From Hyaloraphidium curvatum (lineage: Eukaryota > Monoblepharomycota > Hyaloraphidiomycetes > Hyaloraphidiales > Hyaloraphidiaceae), in contig JAIVFI010000007.1 in assembly GCA_025558095.1 (NCBI GenBank), positions 434,001 to 498,000 on the forward strand: a stretch of 64,000 nt of DNA, written 5' to 3'. Below the pieces are notes generated by a model. That model was not told the DNA's origin and did no database searches. It saw nothing but the letters and a program-made list of their open reading frames with translations. Below, in pieces: positions 30,683-41,400 of the stretch. The stretch's first letter is position 1. Every line of letters begins with the position of its first letter. A program made the translations under genes and the position numbers.

Positions 30683-31390
30683 CTACGCCGACGAGACGTG
30701 TTCGACGAGTCGCTCTACCACAGAGGCCAGGATGTCGGGTAGTTCGCTCGAGCCCGAGTCGTGCTCGATCAGCCTCAATCGCTGCACTGCGTCCGGGTCT
30801 CCGAGGAATGAGTTGGTTGCCAGATACGCAGGCCAAACGAGTTTTTCCCAGTAAGCTGGCGGATCCACAAACACACTCCCTTCCGCCGTAAGATACCCGC
30901 TGCGTGCTTGCCTGCGACTGCGAAGAACAGGCTCTGGCGCAGACAGGAAAACGCGAAAGTCCAAGTGGGGCAGAATCTCGGGCGTAAAGAGACATATCCC
31001 CTCGACCACGACGAAGCTCACGTCAGCAATGCGCGTCAAGTGATCGGCGTGCGATTCGGAAACACGTGCCGCAGCAGCGAGCACCGCGTCCGTTCGATCG
31101 TCCAAATTGAGCGTTGGGTCCGAAAGGTCCCCAGGCTTCGCAGGAAACTCATCCTGTTTGAGGCTCTTTAGGACCAACAAATCTTCGACCAATCGAGAGT
31201 TCTCGAAACTCCCCGGAATGTCCCAGTTCGTCTCAAAGACGGGATGCCGCGGCAAGTCAGATTCCGGGAGGTAGTACGCGTCCTGACGAAGCATGACGCA
31301 TCGCGGTAGGAGACGGAAAACCGAGTCGGCGAGCGTCGATTTCCCCGAGCACGAGGCGCCTCCGATGCCGACAACGAAGGTTCGGCTCAT
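30683..31390 (-). CDS. NRK1: Nicotinamide riboside kinase
   Basis: This is an intronless 235-residue P-loop kinase. The Walker A motif GGASCSGKST is at residues 10-19. RQDAYYLPESDLP and ETNWDIPGSF correspond to the substrate-binding region that in human NRK1 contacts the ribose of nicotinamide riboside. VVVEGICLF is the Walker B region, and GYLTAEGSVFVDPPAYWEKLVWP matches the lid and late conserved block of the NRK family rather than uridine kinase. The enzyme phosphorylates nicotinamide riboside to NMN for NAD synthesis in the cytosol. A uridine-kinase activity as a second function is possible, as in other NRKs. It lies convergent with RAP1 and divergent from the TMEM237-like gene, 99 bp between start codons. 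Confidence 0.87.
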   Translation of the reverse strand: MSRTFVVGIGGASCSGKSTLADSVFRLLPRCVMLRQDAYYLPESDLPRHPVFETNWDIPGSFENSRLVEDLLVLKSLKQDEFPAKPGDLSDPTLNLDDRTDAVLAAAARVSESHADHLTRIADVSFVVVEGICLFTPEILPHLDFRVFLSAPEPVLRSRRQARSGYLTAEGSVFVDPPAYWEKLVWPAYLATNSFLGDPDAVQRLRLIEHDSGSSELPDILASVVERLVEHVSSA

Positions 31391-31489
31391 TGGGGAAGCG
31401 CGGGGAGAGGGCAGGGGAGAGGGGGAGAAAGGAATTATACCCTCCTCGGGGAGCCATTACCCTGCAATTCCCAAACCGCCAGCCTCGAA

Positions 31490-32904
31490 ATGGACTCGTC
31501 TCTTAGGCTTCTGAGCGAGACAAATGCTTCTGTAATCATGGACAGCGGTCCTCGGGATAGGCCGCCGGAGCTCGATGGCAATGGCTCGGGGGCCTTTGCA
31601 GCCTCAGGCCCCGTCCCGCCAGGCGCCGGCGCGCAAATCGGGCCCGACCAGGGCGTCGGCCTCGTCTTGGAGAGCCCTACCACAGCATTTGTTCCGACCA
31701 TCGAGGTCAGACTGGATGGGGGCCCGAAACGGAAGAGCCTTCCCGTTGAGCGCACGGAACCACAACCCCTGGACGCGATGGCCCCACCGACTGCTCGGCC
31801 CAAGAAAAGCAGGAAGAGCAAGAAAAGGGAGTCTCGGGAGAGATGGGAGACGGATGGACAGCACCAGCAAGCTCCCTTTGCCTCGTACCTTCCCGACGAA
31901 AGGCGCGCAGGTGGCCGTTTCGCCGTGTACGACTCGTACGATCCAATGGGGGCGCCCACGGACGCTTTTGCCAATCCAACAATGCCGGTACCCCTGGTAA
32001 ACGGGTTCCCGATGCAAATGCCTGCGTTCCAGATGCCTTTCGTTTCGCCCTTCGGCCAGATGACCCTCGACCAAGCCGCACAGTTCTTTCCCTGGAGTTA
32101 TAACTCGGAGGGGGAGCAACGGTACCACGAAGAGCTCTACCACAACTCACTGCTTCTTGAATCGGGTGTTTCTTACGTGCTCCACTTTTCGATTGGCCTC
32201 CTCGGAGGGGCAAGCCTGCTTTCAATGCTTGTACTGCCCCTGGTGGTCCCTTCAAACACCAATACCAGCAATGGCATGACCAGTTTGCAAGTGTTCTTTG
32301 CGTACTTTTCTCCTTATGCCCTTCAGTTCTCGCGACTCTTCAGCTTCCTCGCCACGATCGCTCTCGTCGCGGTGCTCGACATCATGATCGGTGCGCACGC
32401 TTGGACCAAGCCGAAAACGTCGGAAGTTCCTTCGCAGGCCACAAACCATCGTCCTGCATCGGGAAGGCCGCAAAATGAACTCCCGCTCGGGAATGGCGAG
32501 CATCCGGTGCCTCACCGGAAGAGCTCGGCACGATGGGTCGTGCAATGCGCCATGTGCATTTCATCAATCACGTGCTTCTTGACGTCGATTTTCTGCACTC
32601 CGATCGACGACTCGCTGTACTTTTCGGATCAAGGCACGGGCACGGGGCGCTACGGAGCTTCGGGGTGGTGAGATCGATCTCCTTCCTGCAGTCTTTCAAC
32701 CTTGAACGTCTTCTCTTTAGGTACGAGACGCAACCCATTAGCTCGACTGCCCTGGCAGACGCAAACTCGTGGACGATCATGAACGCCGTGAAAGGCGTCA
32801 GCGGCTTGCTTGTTCTGTTTCTGGAGGTCATAGATCTGCGGCTGCTGGCCCGCGAGAACGGCGACACCGCTCAGCGGGTTCTACCGAAGCTGCGCAGGTC
32901 TTAG
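31490..32904 (+). CDS. Four-span membrane protein, TMEM237-like
   Basis: Two exons (31490-32667 and 32721-32904, intron 53 nt) encode 453 residues. The first 200 residues are hydrophilic with a Lys/Arg patch (RPKKSRKSKKRE). Four hydrophobic segments follow: VLHFSIGLLGGASLLSML, a second near FSRLFSFLATIALVAVLD, a third at CAMCISSITCFLTSIF, and a fourth after the intron (GVSGLLVLFLEVID). The order of a long soluble N-terminus, four spans and a short charged tail resembles TMEM237, a protein of the ciliary transition zone. The similarity is in layout and a few segments only. If correct, it implies a cilium in this lineage or its recent ancestors. An unrelated tetraspan protein remains possible. 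Confidence 0.6.
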
Positions 32905-33034
32905 ACGTAGCTGATGTATTCTTCATAGCTAGACGAATGTGGAGCTGTGGGCGAGGCGGATTAGACCTTGGCCACCATTGTCCAATCAATCAAACACCGC
33001 TCGACAACGTTCGTTCACAGCGCACGAGACAGTC

Positions 33035-33568
33035 ATGGTACAGCGCGACCGCCGAAACGTGCAATGCTATCGAACGGTCCCAACTGCCCCCCGCAGCGTC
33101 TCATTACCCACAACATGCTGCAATGCAACGCGCGCGGGTGTACCTCGAACAACTTCCCCCTGCGAATCGCCGACGCGGAGCTGGAGGAGACCGAGGCAGA
33201 GTTCAATGCCGATTTTCTGAAACGGATGCTGCCAAAGCTGGAGTGGGGAGCTTTGGTAGAGACCGCGTATTCGGTGCGGTGCCCGCCCGTCAGCAGCGTG
33301 GCGACGGTTCCTGACGGTTCGCCCAGCTCGGGATCGATTCGCTGCCGAAGGAGCTGCCGGAGAACACGGACGACGAAGAGTTCCTGAAGAACTTGCATCA
33401 CGTCCTCCTGGAGGTGGGGCTCGGCTGCGTCCCCGAAGGAGGGGCGGCCGCTGACATCACCCACAGACGCGTGTCAAAGAGGGCAAGATGATCTGCAATA
33501 ACTGCAACCACGTGTTCCCTATTACGGACGGGATACCGAACATGCTCCTCACGGAGAACGAGGTCTGA
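33035..33568 (+). CDS. TRM112: Methyltransferase activator TRM112
   Basis: Four exons give 122 residues, the usual TRM112 length: 33035-33037 (only the ATG), 33097-33273, 33327-33413 and 33467-33568, with introns of 59, 53 and 53 nt. Splicing joins the ATG to CGT, giving MRLITHNMLQC, the standard N-terminus. LEWGALVETAYSLGIDSLP and NLHHVLLETRVKEGKM follow. The second zinc-ribbon half is CNNC, and the conserved end is FPITDGIPNMLL. The protein is the obligate partner of several methyltransferases, acting on tRNA, 18S rRNA (Bud23) and eRF1 (Mtq2). The coding portion of the first exon is exactly the start codon, an arrangement supported by the perfect family match after splicing. Confidence 0.93.
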
Positions 33569-33674
33569 CGTCGCAAGGGGGGAAGGAGGACAATCGATAC
33601 CCCGCGGTCAGGGCCTGCAAAATGGCTCGCGTGATTATACTGTACAAGTGGAGAATCATCGGGTATGGGGAGAC

Positions 33675-35217
33675 CTAAGGTCCGCTTCCCTGCGGTTGCG
33701 AATCAATGTCCATGGGCACCGGCTGGTCCGCGACGGCGGGACGAACAGGCGGCGCCACCGGGACCTGAGGCTGGGGAACAGGTGCCGCAGGTGCCTGCAC
33801 CGGCACAGAAACGGGACGCGGCGCGACCTGCGCGGGCGCGGGCCGAGGAGGCATAGGCTGGGGCCTCGCCACGGGTTGCGGCATCGCGACCTGGGCCGGC
33901 CTGACGGGGGGCAGCGGCCGAGCCATGGGCATCGGCGCGCGAGCGACCCCGGCCGCGGTGGCAGGAACGGGTGGGAATCCGGGTCCCTGCGACGGCCGGG
34001 GTGCAGGTGCTCCAGGAACCGCCGCCGGTCGGGGTGCAGGTGCTCCAGGGACCGCCGGCTGCGGCGGGACCGGCGCACGAATGTGCAGCACCAGAGGCCT
34101 CGGCGGGGTAGGTCCGCCCGCCCCCTGCGGCCTTGGTGGCTGCTGCATGCCCGGCTGCGGTGGGCGCACCGGCGGCCGCACAACGACGGTAGCACCGGGA
34201 GGCGGGGCCGGGCGCGGCGGCATCGGCCGAGGTGCAGATGCAGCGCCGGAGGTTGGCGAAGCCGAGGAAGGGGATCCGGCGGCAAAAACAGGAGGAGACT
34301 GAAAGGTCGCCGGGGGAGCCGATGCAGACCCAGGGGCAACTCCGGCCGGCGCTGGAGAACCGTCTCCGGGGGGAGCCGAGACGGATCCTGCCGGCGTGCC
34401 TTTCTTCGAAGACGATTTCGGCGCGCGCGGCTTGGGCTCCTTCGGCGCCTTGGGAGGCTTCGGCTCCTTCGGGGTAGCAGGCTTCCTCTGTCTGGGCGCC
34501 TTGGGCTCCCCGGATTTGGCGCCCTTCCCCTTCCCTTTGCCCTTGCCTCCTGCCATCGGCGGCGGGGGGTTCGGATTGCTCGGGTCCAAGATGATTCCGT
34601 CCTCCCGCTTGAGGTTGAGCTTGATCTTGAGCGAACCCGGTTTCAGCTTCGAGCGGTCCACGAAGTACGCGGCCGGTTTCGGCGATCCCAGCGCCCCAGC
34701 GTCCTCCATCTCCTCGTCCTCGTCTTCATCGTAGTCATCCTCGTCGCTGCCGACCACCCCGTTCTCGCCGGGCGCCCTCTTCTTGCCCTTTTCGCCGTGC
34801 GCAGCATAGGCTGCCGAGGCGGACCGCGGGAGGCGTCAGAGATCGGCATGCGGGGGCGACGCCGGCGGCACCCACCCGAGACCTTTTCGCGCACGGCCGG
34901 CACCAGGTCGCCGAGCTCCAGCACGCGGTCGAGCGCGTCCAGCACGTCCTCGGCGCCGAGGATTGCCGGGTTGCCCGTGAGCCGCATGTCGGCGACGTTC
35001 GCGGCCGAGCCCGTCAGGTAGCCGGCAAAGAGCGGCAGCGCCTTGAACAGCGCGAGCTTCGCATTGTCGGCGACGTGCACCTTGTCGGGCAGCTGCGGCG
35101 CGTCAGGCGGGCGGGCGCGGCGGGCGCGCGGCGCACCTGCTGGCGGATGAGCCGCTCCACGATCTTGCGCGGCAGCTCGACGAGCTCGAACGACTCGGTC
35201 TCCGGCGCGGACGCCAT
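33675..35217 (-). CDS. Histone-fold protein POLE3/DPB4 with long Pro-rich tail
   Basis: Three exons (35217-35137, 35092-34876, 34810-33675; introns of 44 and 65 nt) give 477 residues. Residues about 12-105 form a histone fold: ELPRKIVERLIRQQLPDKV, then ADNAKLALFKALPLFAGYLT and ILGAEDVLDALDRVLEL. After splicing the sequence continues AYAAHGEKGKK, matching the start of the charged tail in POLE3/Dpb4. Family members pair with POLE4/Dpb3 in DNA polymerase epsilon and in CHRAC/ISW2-type remodellers. An acidic stretch (DEDDYDEDEDEE) is typical, but it is followed here by about 320 residues of Pro/Ala/Lys-rich sequence with short repeats (VPGAPAPRP). The family is usually 150-200 residues, so the tail is exceptional. 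Confidence 0.82.
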
Positions 35218-35444
35218 GGCGAGAATGCAAAAGGACGAACACTACTGGCCGGCGCTGGTAGCTACACTCTCAGAAACTGCTACTGTGCCCCCTGTGCCGC
35301 AATCCTTTGCGGCCTAGCAGCAATGTTCATCATCGAGCCTGCGAATAAAAGGCGGTCCCTGACGGACTCCACCTCGATCAAGCAAATGCAATGGCGCCCA
35401 CGCGGTGCATGGCACGCCAACTTGTAACTGTTTCCGCGGCCAGG
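35218..35444. other. 3' flank of the Fanzor gene with a strong hairpin
   Basis: A perfect 7-bp stem with a 4-nt loop (GCCGCAATCCTTTGCGGC) occupies 35296-35313. In TnpB and Fanzor loci the guide RNA is made from the region at and beyond the 3' end of the nuclease gene, so this flank is a candidate site. No inverted partner of this sequence was found near 43.6-43.8 kb by eye. Confidence 0.35.
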
Positions 35445-38400
35445 TCAGCTTGCCGGCTTGAGCTTCTTGACCGACCCATTCGCGGCGCTTGCGGCCGTAC
35501 GCTTGCGGCCTGTGGCGGCACCTGGAGCTCCCGGATCAGCTCGGGATGACGCTCGGGATGACCGTCGCGAATGCGAGCGCGCTCACCCGCGGACTTGCGC
35601 GGCGCTGCACCAGTCCCAGCTCGGAGCTTGGGCTGCGGCTTCGGCTTCCTGGTGTCCGGCCTGAACGGCCAGGGGCGCTCCCCTCCGGTGATGAGGCCGA
35701 ACCAGAAGAGGTGCTCCATGGAGTGCACACTGTTCACGTCGCGCATCCAGAAGCGGCGGCAGAGGGGACAGTATTTCACCCCGCGCACCTCGCCCTTGGA
35801 GCCGGGGTTCCGGATTCCGACGACATAGGTGGTCTTGCAGCTGGAAAGGACGTCAGGCGAGTCGGATGATCACGGCGGCTGCCGCACCAGCTGCACATTT
35901 GGGACGTGAGGTACTCGTTGACCAAGACCATGATCCCGGCCTTGGCCAGCTCCGCCCTGAAGCGAACGATCCGGGAGGCCGGGCCGCCCTTGCTCGCATG
36001 GCCGAATCGCGCGGCGCCGTATGCGATGGTCGTCTGTGGATCGTACTTGCCCGAATACGGGTTGCGACACATGTCGCGACAGATCCAGCTGAGGACCTCG
36101 CGGCGCCGGCGAATCGTGCGCACACGATCCAGGCTGCAGGATGCGTGAGCGAAGTCGTTGCCACAGGGATTGGCTTGCCCACCTCCGTTCTCCGGAACAG
36201 TAGACGTCCAGGATGCGGTCGAGTTGTGGCAGCAGCGCCCTCGTGTAGTCCGAGAAGGCTGCACTGTTCGTTGTGCGTTGAGAGGGCAGGTCGCGCTCGA
36301 AATCGTGGAGAGACTTCTGCACAGGGTTGCCCTCGCAATCGTTGACGTCCAGCATGGTGGTCCGCTTGGTGGCATTCAGACGCGCGGCCGCCTTGTCGTA
36401 GCCGCACAGGCGGCGGTCGAGCTTGGCCGGAACACCGAGGATGAGCTCCGGCAGCGCCGGGGTCCCCGCACGGCCGGCACCAGCGACCTCGCCCCACAGC
36501 TTGGCACCAAACTCGTCCGTGCAGCCGCCAGGGGTCGGGAACAGTTCGACGTTGCGCCGAGCGTGCTTCTCCGCCTTTGCAGCGTCGTTGGGGCGCGAAT
36601 CGGGCGCCGGCGGCTTGAACTCCGAGATCTTGGGCTCCCAGAGCGGGTGGTGTCTGCACGCTCCAGCGGCAGGCGGCGACGGACCGAAAGACCTTGCGAT
36701 CCGCTTAGTATCGGAGCAGGAGTGCTCTAGGTGGAAGCCGACGATCCTCCCGAAGCTGACGGAACCGTCGGCCTTGGACGGGTTCGCCCGCTTCGGCACG
36801 TAGTGCGACTTGGTGCCGTCGGCATTGGTCACGGTGATGCGCTCCGTTGTCCCCGGCAGATGACTGTTGGCGAAGTCGTAGCGTCCGTTCGGCCCGGGGT
36901 TCAGGCTCTTGGCAACGAGCCGCACGTCGACGCGGCGGTTGGCAACAGCCAGAAACCAGCGATTCGGATCCACGTCGACGACCCCGCCCTCCACTGGCTC
37001 GCCGCGCTCGGCCCGCTCGAACATTTCCGCCTGCGTCGGCATGTGCAGGAGATTGGGTGCCAGCACGGACACATGGTCAGGGCGGCTGAGGTAGCAGACG
37101 GGAATGCCAGTCTTGAAGTCGACCGGGGGCCGCGGCAACGGCTCGGCAGAACGCGGCGGGAGCGGAACCGGGGTCGGGGCCAGCTGAGGAGGTACGGGGG
37201 CAGCGAACTTGCCCTCGACCGTTACCGTCGGCGGCGACGGTTCGACCGCGCAAACGACGACTTCGGGAGGGAAGCAAGAAAGGAAGGGGGAAGGAAGTGG
37301 CGGCGAGAAGTCGGGGAAAGGAAGGGCCGCGCATGGATGCACAGAAGTCTCGGGCACCGAGTCACCGGGCGAGACAGTCGCGCAGGGAGGGTCGTTGTGC
37401 CCCGAGCTCAGGGGCGCGAACACGTTGGGCGCACAGTCCACGGCCGAAGGCATGGTGGTGAAGTTAAGGTTGCTGCTGGCACAATAAGAGGGCTCCCAAT
37501 CCATCGGGACCGATTCGTCCCCTTGGGCCGTCGCCTGCAGGTAGTAGACCATGCCCCCATGCCAAATCCGATTCTGGCCTGGAAAAGTGAGGATCCGATC
37601 AGCCTCCGAACCCGTGCGTCACTGAGCAAAATGCCCACCATCGAAGACAGCCATGTCGCACGGCGGGTCCGGATCGCCGTTTGGCAGCCATGGACCGGTG
37701 TAGAGCGGCGGGTAGGGATCCATCGGAACATCGCGAGGGAACGAAACATCCACTTCGAAAGCAGCAAGACCGGCGGGCACATGAGCTGCGGCGGGAACGG
37801 AGACGGTGGGCCGAGTTTGAACAGGAGGAGCCGGCGCGGCTGCTGGCGAATGCGCTGCGCGCTTTGGCGGCTCGACGTCCTGTGTCGTGTTTTGCCGCTC
37901 CTGCTGCTGCGACTGCTGGAACGAGACCTTTTCCACGAAGGAGACTTCTTCGTTAAGAATGCCCAGGGTGCTGCCGCAATGATAGATGCCCCGGACGCCG
38001 GAGTACCTCAGAACGTCCGCGGTGCGACGATAGATGGGCTGCGTGGCGGCGGCATGGCCCCTGGCCGAGACTTTGCCCTGCTGACGGAGGCGGAAGAGCC
38101 GGTCCTCGTTGACGAGTTGGTTGCCGCCGTTGAGCAGGTGGCCGAATAGGTAGTCCGAGTCAACGCGCGAGGTGTCGATGCCAGGCGCGACCTCCACGCC
38201 CAGCTTGGACAAAAACTCGGGCAGATCCGAGGCCGAGATGTAGACGGTCACGGGGGACAAGCTGATTTCGGCGACCGCAGCCCGAAGCTTCCGCCGCGCC
38301 CACGAGGCTGCCTTTTCCTTGCCGGTCTGGGCGGCGCCAAGCCCCGCCATCGCGGCGGCGGCGGCCGCCTTGCGCTCCCGCCGCTTCGTCTCCATGGTCT

Positions 38401-41400
38401 CCTTCTTGGCGAGTCCCTCGGGCCCCGGCTGCGGTCGGCGCTTACGGAAGCTCACGACGAACCCGTGCCATCGCTTCGGGGAGCCATTCTTGCTGTAATG
38501 CCGCTTCTCGACGCGGTGCGGCCGCCACGTGTTGCGGGCCCTCCTGGTCTTGTTCGAAGCCTCCCTGTCCTTGACCGGAGCAGTTGAAATGGTTGGGAAA
38601 GTTGGGGTTGAATCGGGGTCCCTGGCGGTGCTCGTCCTCCGCGCCGTTCCAGGTTCCGGCAGTGCAGCAGCCGCGGACGCGGCCCTCTTCTTCAGCGCCT
38701 CGTCCTGCTTTTCGAGCTCGTGCAGGGCGATGAAGCACATCTGGAAGCCGAAGGCTTCGTCCGCGGGGTTCGTGGATGAACGACACTTGTCGAGGTCATA
38801 CTCGCTCATCCGCGCCACCAGAAGCTTCTCGCTTTCCCAGTGGGGCCGGTTCTGCCCCACCAATGCCGCCGCCGCCGCCTCGTTCATGTCCTCGGCGTGC
38901 TCGGGGACCCAGAACTTGGGTTTCTGCTCTGTCGACCGAATCGTTGCCGTGGTCACGGCCGGGTAGCGGAAGGGGATGCTCCGAAGCTGTAGACGGTTTG
39001 CAACCACCCAGTCCCTCAGCTCCTGCAGCTCCACCTTTCGCAAGTCAGCCTTCTCCGCAGGTGAGGCCCGCGGCAGCGTCTCCCAAATGTTCTGGAGGTA
39101 GCTGCGCACCGCCTCCGTTTCCGCGTCGACCTTTCCGCGCGGCTTGCCCTTCGGCAGGTTCACGGTTCGCACCGCGGCCGCCACGGGGTTGCCCGCCTGC
39201 TTGTCCTGCAGGACCCGAGCGATAACCCTCCGCTGCGAAACGGTTGCCGGCACCGGCGGCTTCTGTTTTGAATCCCGGAGGTCAACGATCCGGTTCAGCT
39301 GCAAGCCTCTGAACGGCCGGAGGAGCCTCCCCAGCCCGACCCTGAGCTCCGTGGCCTCGGCGAGACCACAGCCAAATGCGCTTTCGAACGGGAAATTGGA
39401 GAAGTCGTCGTCCCCATATCCGAGCTTTGCCAGAGCGTAGCTGAGGATTGGGCCAATCCGCCTCCGGCCGACGCCCGCGTTCACCTCCCCGCGTAGGAAG
39501 CGACGGATGAGAACCTTGAGCGCAGTCAGCAGCCGCTGCGGCACGCTTCGAGCTCGGTTGAAAGCGACCTGCTCGGCATAGCGGAGCAAAGGTCCCTGCA
39601 CGAAAAGCGGCCTGAGCTTGTCGTACGTCTCGCCCACAAGTTCCCGCGCCTCTGCAAACGCAGCAACGGCCGCCTTGCGGACAAGCTTTGCCGCTGCGTT
39701 GTGCTCCGCGACGGTGAGAACGGACGGTGCGCCCTGATCAGCAACCTGCGAGAGATCGGGGGTGTCCTCAGCCGTAACCAAGTCCTCGTCCTCAATCTGA
39801 TCCAGCTCGCCGTGCAAGAAGTCGGCCAAGATCTTGGCGCCGGCCTGGTCCTCGGACATCGCGTCGTCATCGTCCTCGAAGTCAACGTCCTCGAGCACCT
39901 CGTCTCGATCGTCGTCGTTGGCTCCGAGGTCCGGACCGCCGTCCACAAGCTGCTCCACTCCTGGCGCCCCCGAATGGCCCGAGTATCTCGCCCCAGCACC
40001 GAGCCCGGCCGACTTCTGCTTTCCCGCGCGGCGGGTTCCAACAGCGGCGGACATCTGGCCGGCACCAAGCACGGCGTGGATGGCAATCTTTGCGACGTAA
40101 GACGGGGGAAAGCTGGCGAGCATGTCCTGCGTGACGGATCCGTCTTGGTCCGGGAGCTCTTTGTTGTGGATCTGCAACAAGATCTTGGTCCAGATGATCT
40201 TGAATAAGATGGCGGCGAGGGTGCAGGCCTTGGTGATGAGGGGCCCGACTTGCTCGTACGGGCCCCGCGCCCATGGGTGGCACACCTCGGCCGCCGGGAA
40301 CCACTCGACGGCCAGCTCCGTCATCGTCTTGTATCGCTCGTGCTGGGGGTCGCCAAGTGCGAGGAAGCCGTTGAGCGCGACCCACCGCCGCTTCGGAGAG
40401 CACTCCTGCCGGTGCCTCCCGCCACCGGCGAAACAGAAAGGGCAGGACGAGCCGCCGAGGCCCGTAGGAATGTTGGCTTTGAGGTTTGTCGACGCGAACG
40501 GGACAATGTAGTGTGCGTTGGCAATGAACTGGCCGAACGACGTGGTGAGATTCCTTGGGGCGACCAAACTGTCCGCGGCGGCGGTCAGCTTCGCATCGGT
40601 CCCAGGCATGCATGGAAAGCGCGGTGCAACTCACGCCCCACGGTGGTTCTCCTCGACATGCTGCCGGAACTCACTCTCGAGGTCGAACTGATGTCCCTTC
40701 CCCGGGCACGCTCTGCAGGTGAGGTGCGCACCCTTGACGTGGTGGAGGAGCCGAAGCTCGGCGTCATAGACACGCTCCCGCGCAGCTCCGTCAGCCACCA
40801 TCCCCGACGCCGCGACCTTGCGCCGCCGCCCAGCCTTCGCCGGGACTTCGCCTTCCACCTGCACACTGAAGGAACAGAGCGGACAATCCCGCTTCTGGAT
40901 ACGGCCGAAGTCCAGCAGTCCAACGGATTCCGCGTGGAAGTGGAGCTTGGCGTCGAGCGCGGTGCGCGCGGCCTCCTGCCGTGCTTCGGGGTTGCTACCG
41001 CGCACCAGCGCGGGCATACCGCACAAGTCCAGGGTAAAATCGCGCATCTTGGGCCCCGACTCCAGCAGCCGCAGCGTCACCATGGAAGAGTGTTCCCACC
41101 CGAGCTGCTCCGCCTTCAGGAACAGGGTTGCCAGCAGCTTATCGCCCTCTGCATCCAGTCCAGGTACGCCCGGGCTCATCTGGAAAAGGCCCGGGAACGA
41201 AAGCAGCTGCCGGGGCAAAAATCAGTTTGGGATTGCGGGGCTGCTCGACAGGAGATTGCACACCAGCACGGGAACGGAACCCGGATTCTCGATGGCGAGG
41301 GCCTCCTCGTTGGCCGCCATCGGGTTCCACACCGCCCAATCGAAGAATCTCTTGCGCCCTTCCGCATTGCGACTCGCCACACTATCCGGCAAACGCGCCG

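Noticed and set aside
33648-35021. Plus-strand open frame of 457 codons
   Set aside because: It is the complement of the POLE3-like gene; Arg/Gly-rich with no recognisable feature.
35849-35881. A 33-nt intron restoring the Fanzor zinc ribbon
   Set aside because: It is shorter than any other intron here and, being a multiple of three, would not change the frame.
36731-38149. Plus-strand frame of 472 codons within the Fanzor gene
   Set aside because: The opposite strand contains the RuvC-I motif and the conserved order of exons; this frame is its shadow.
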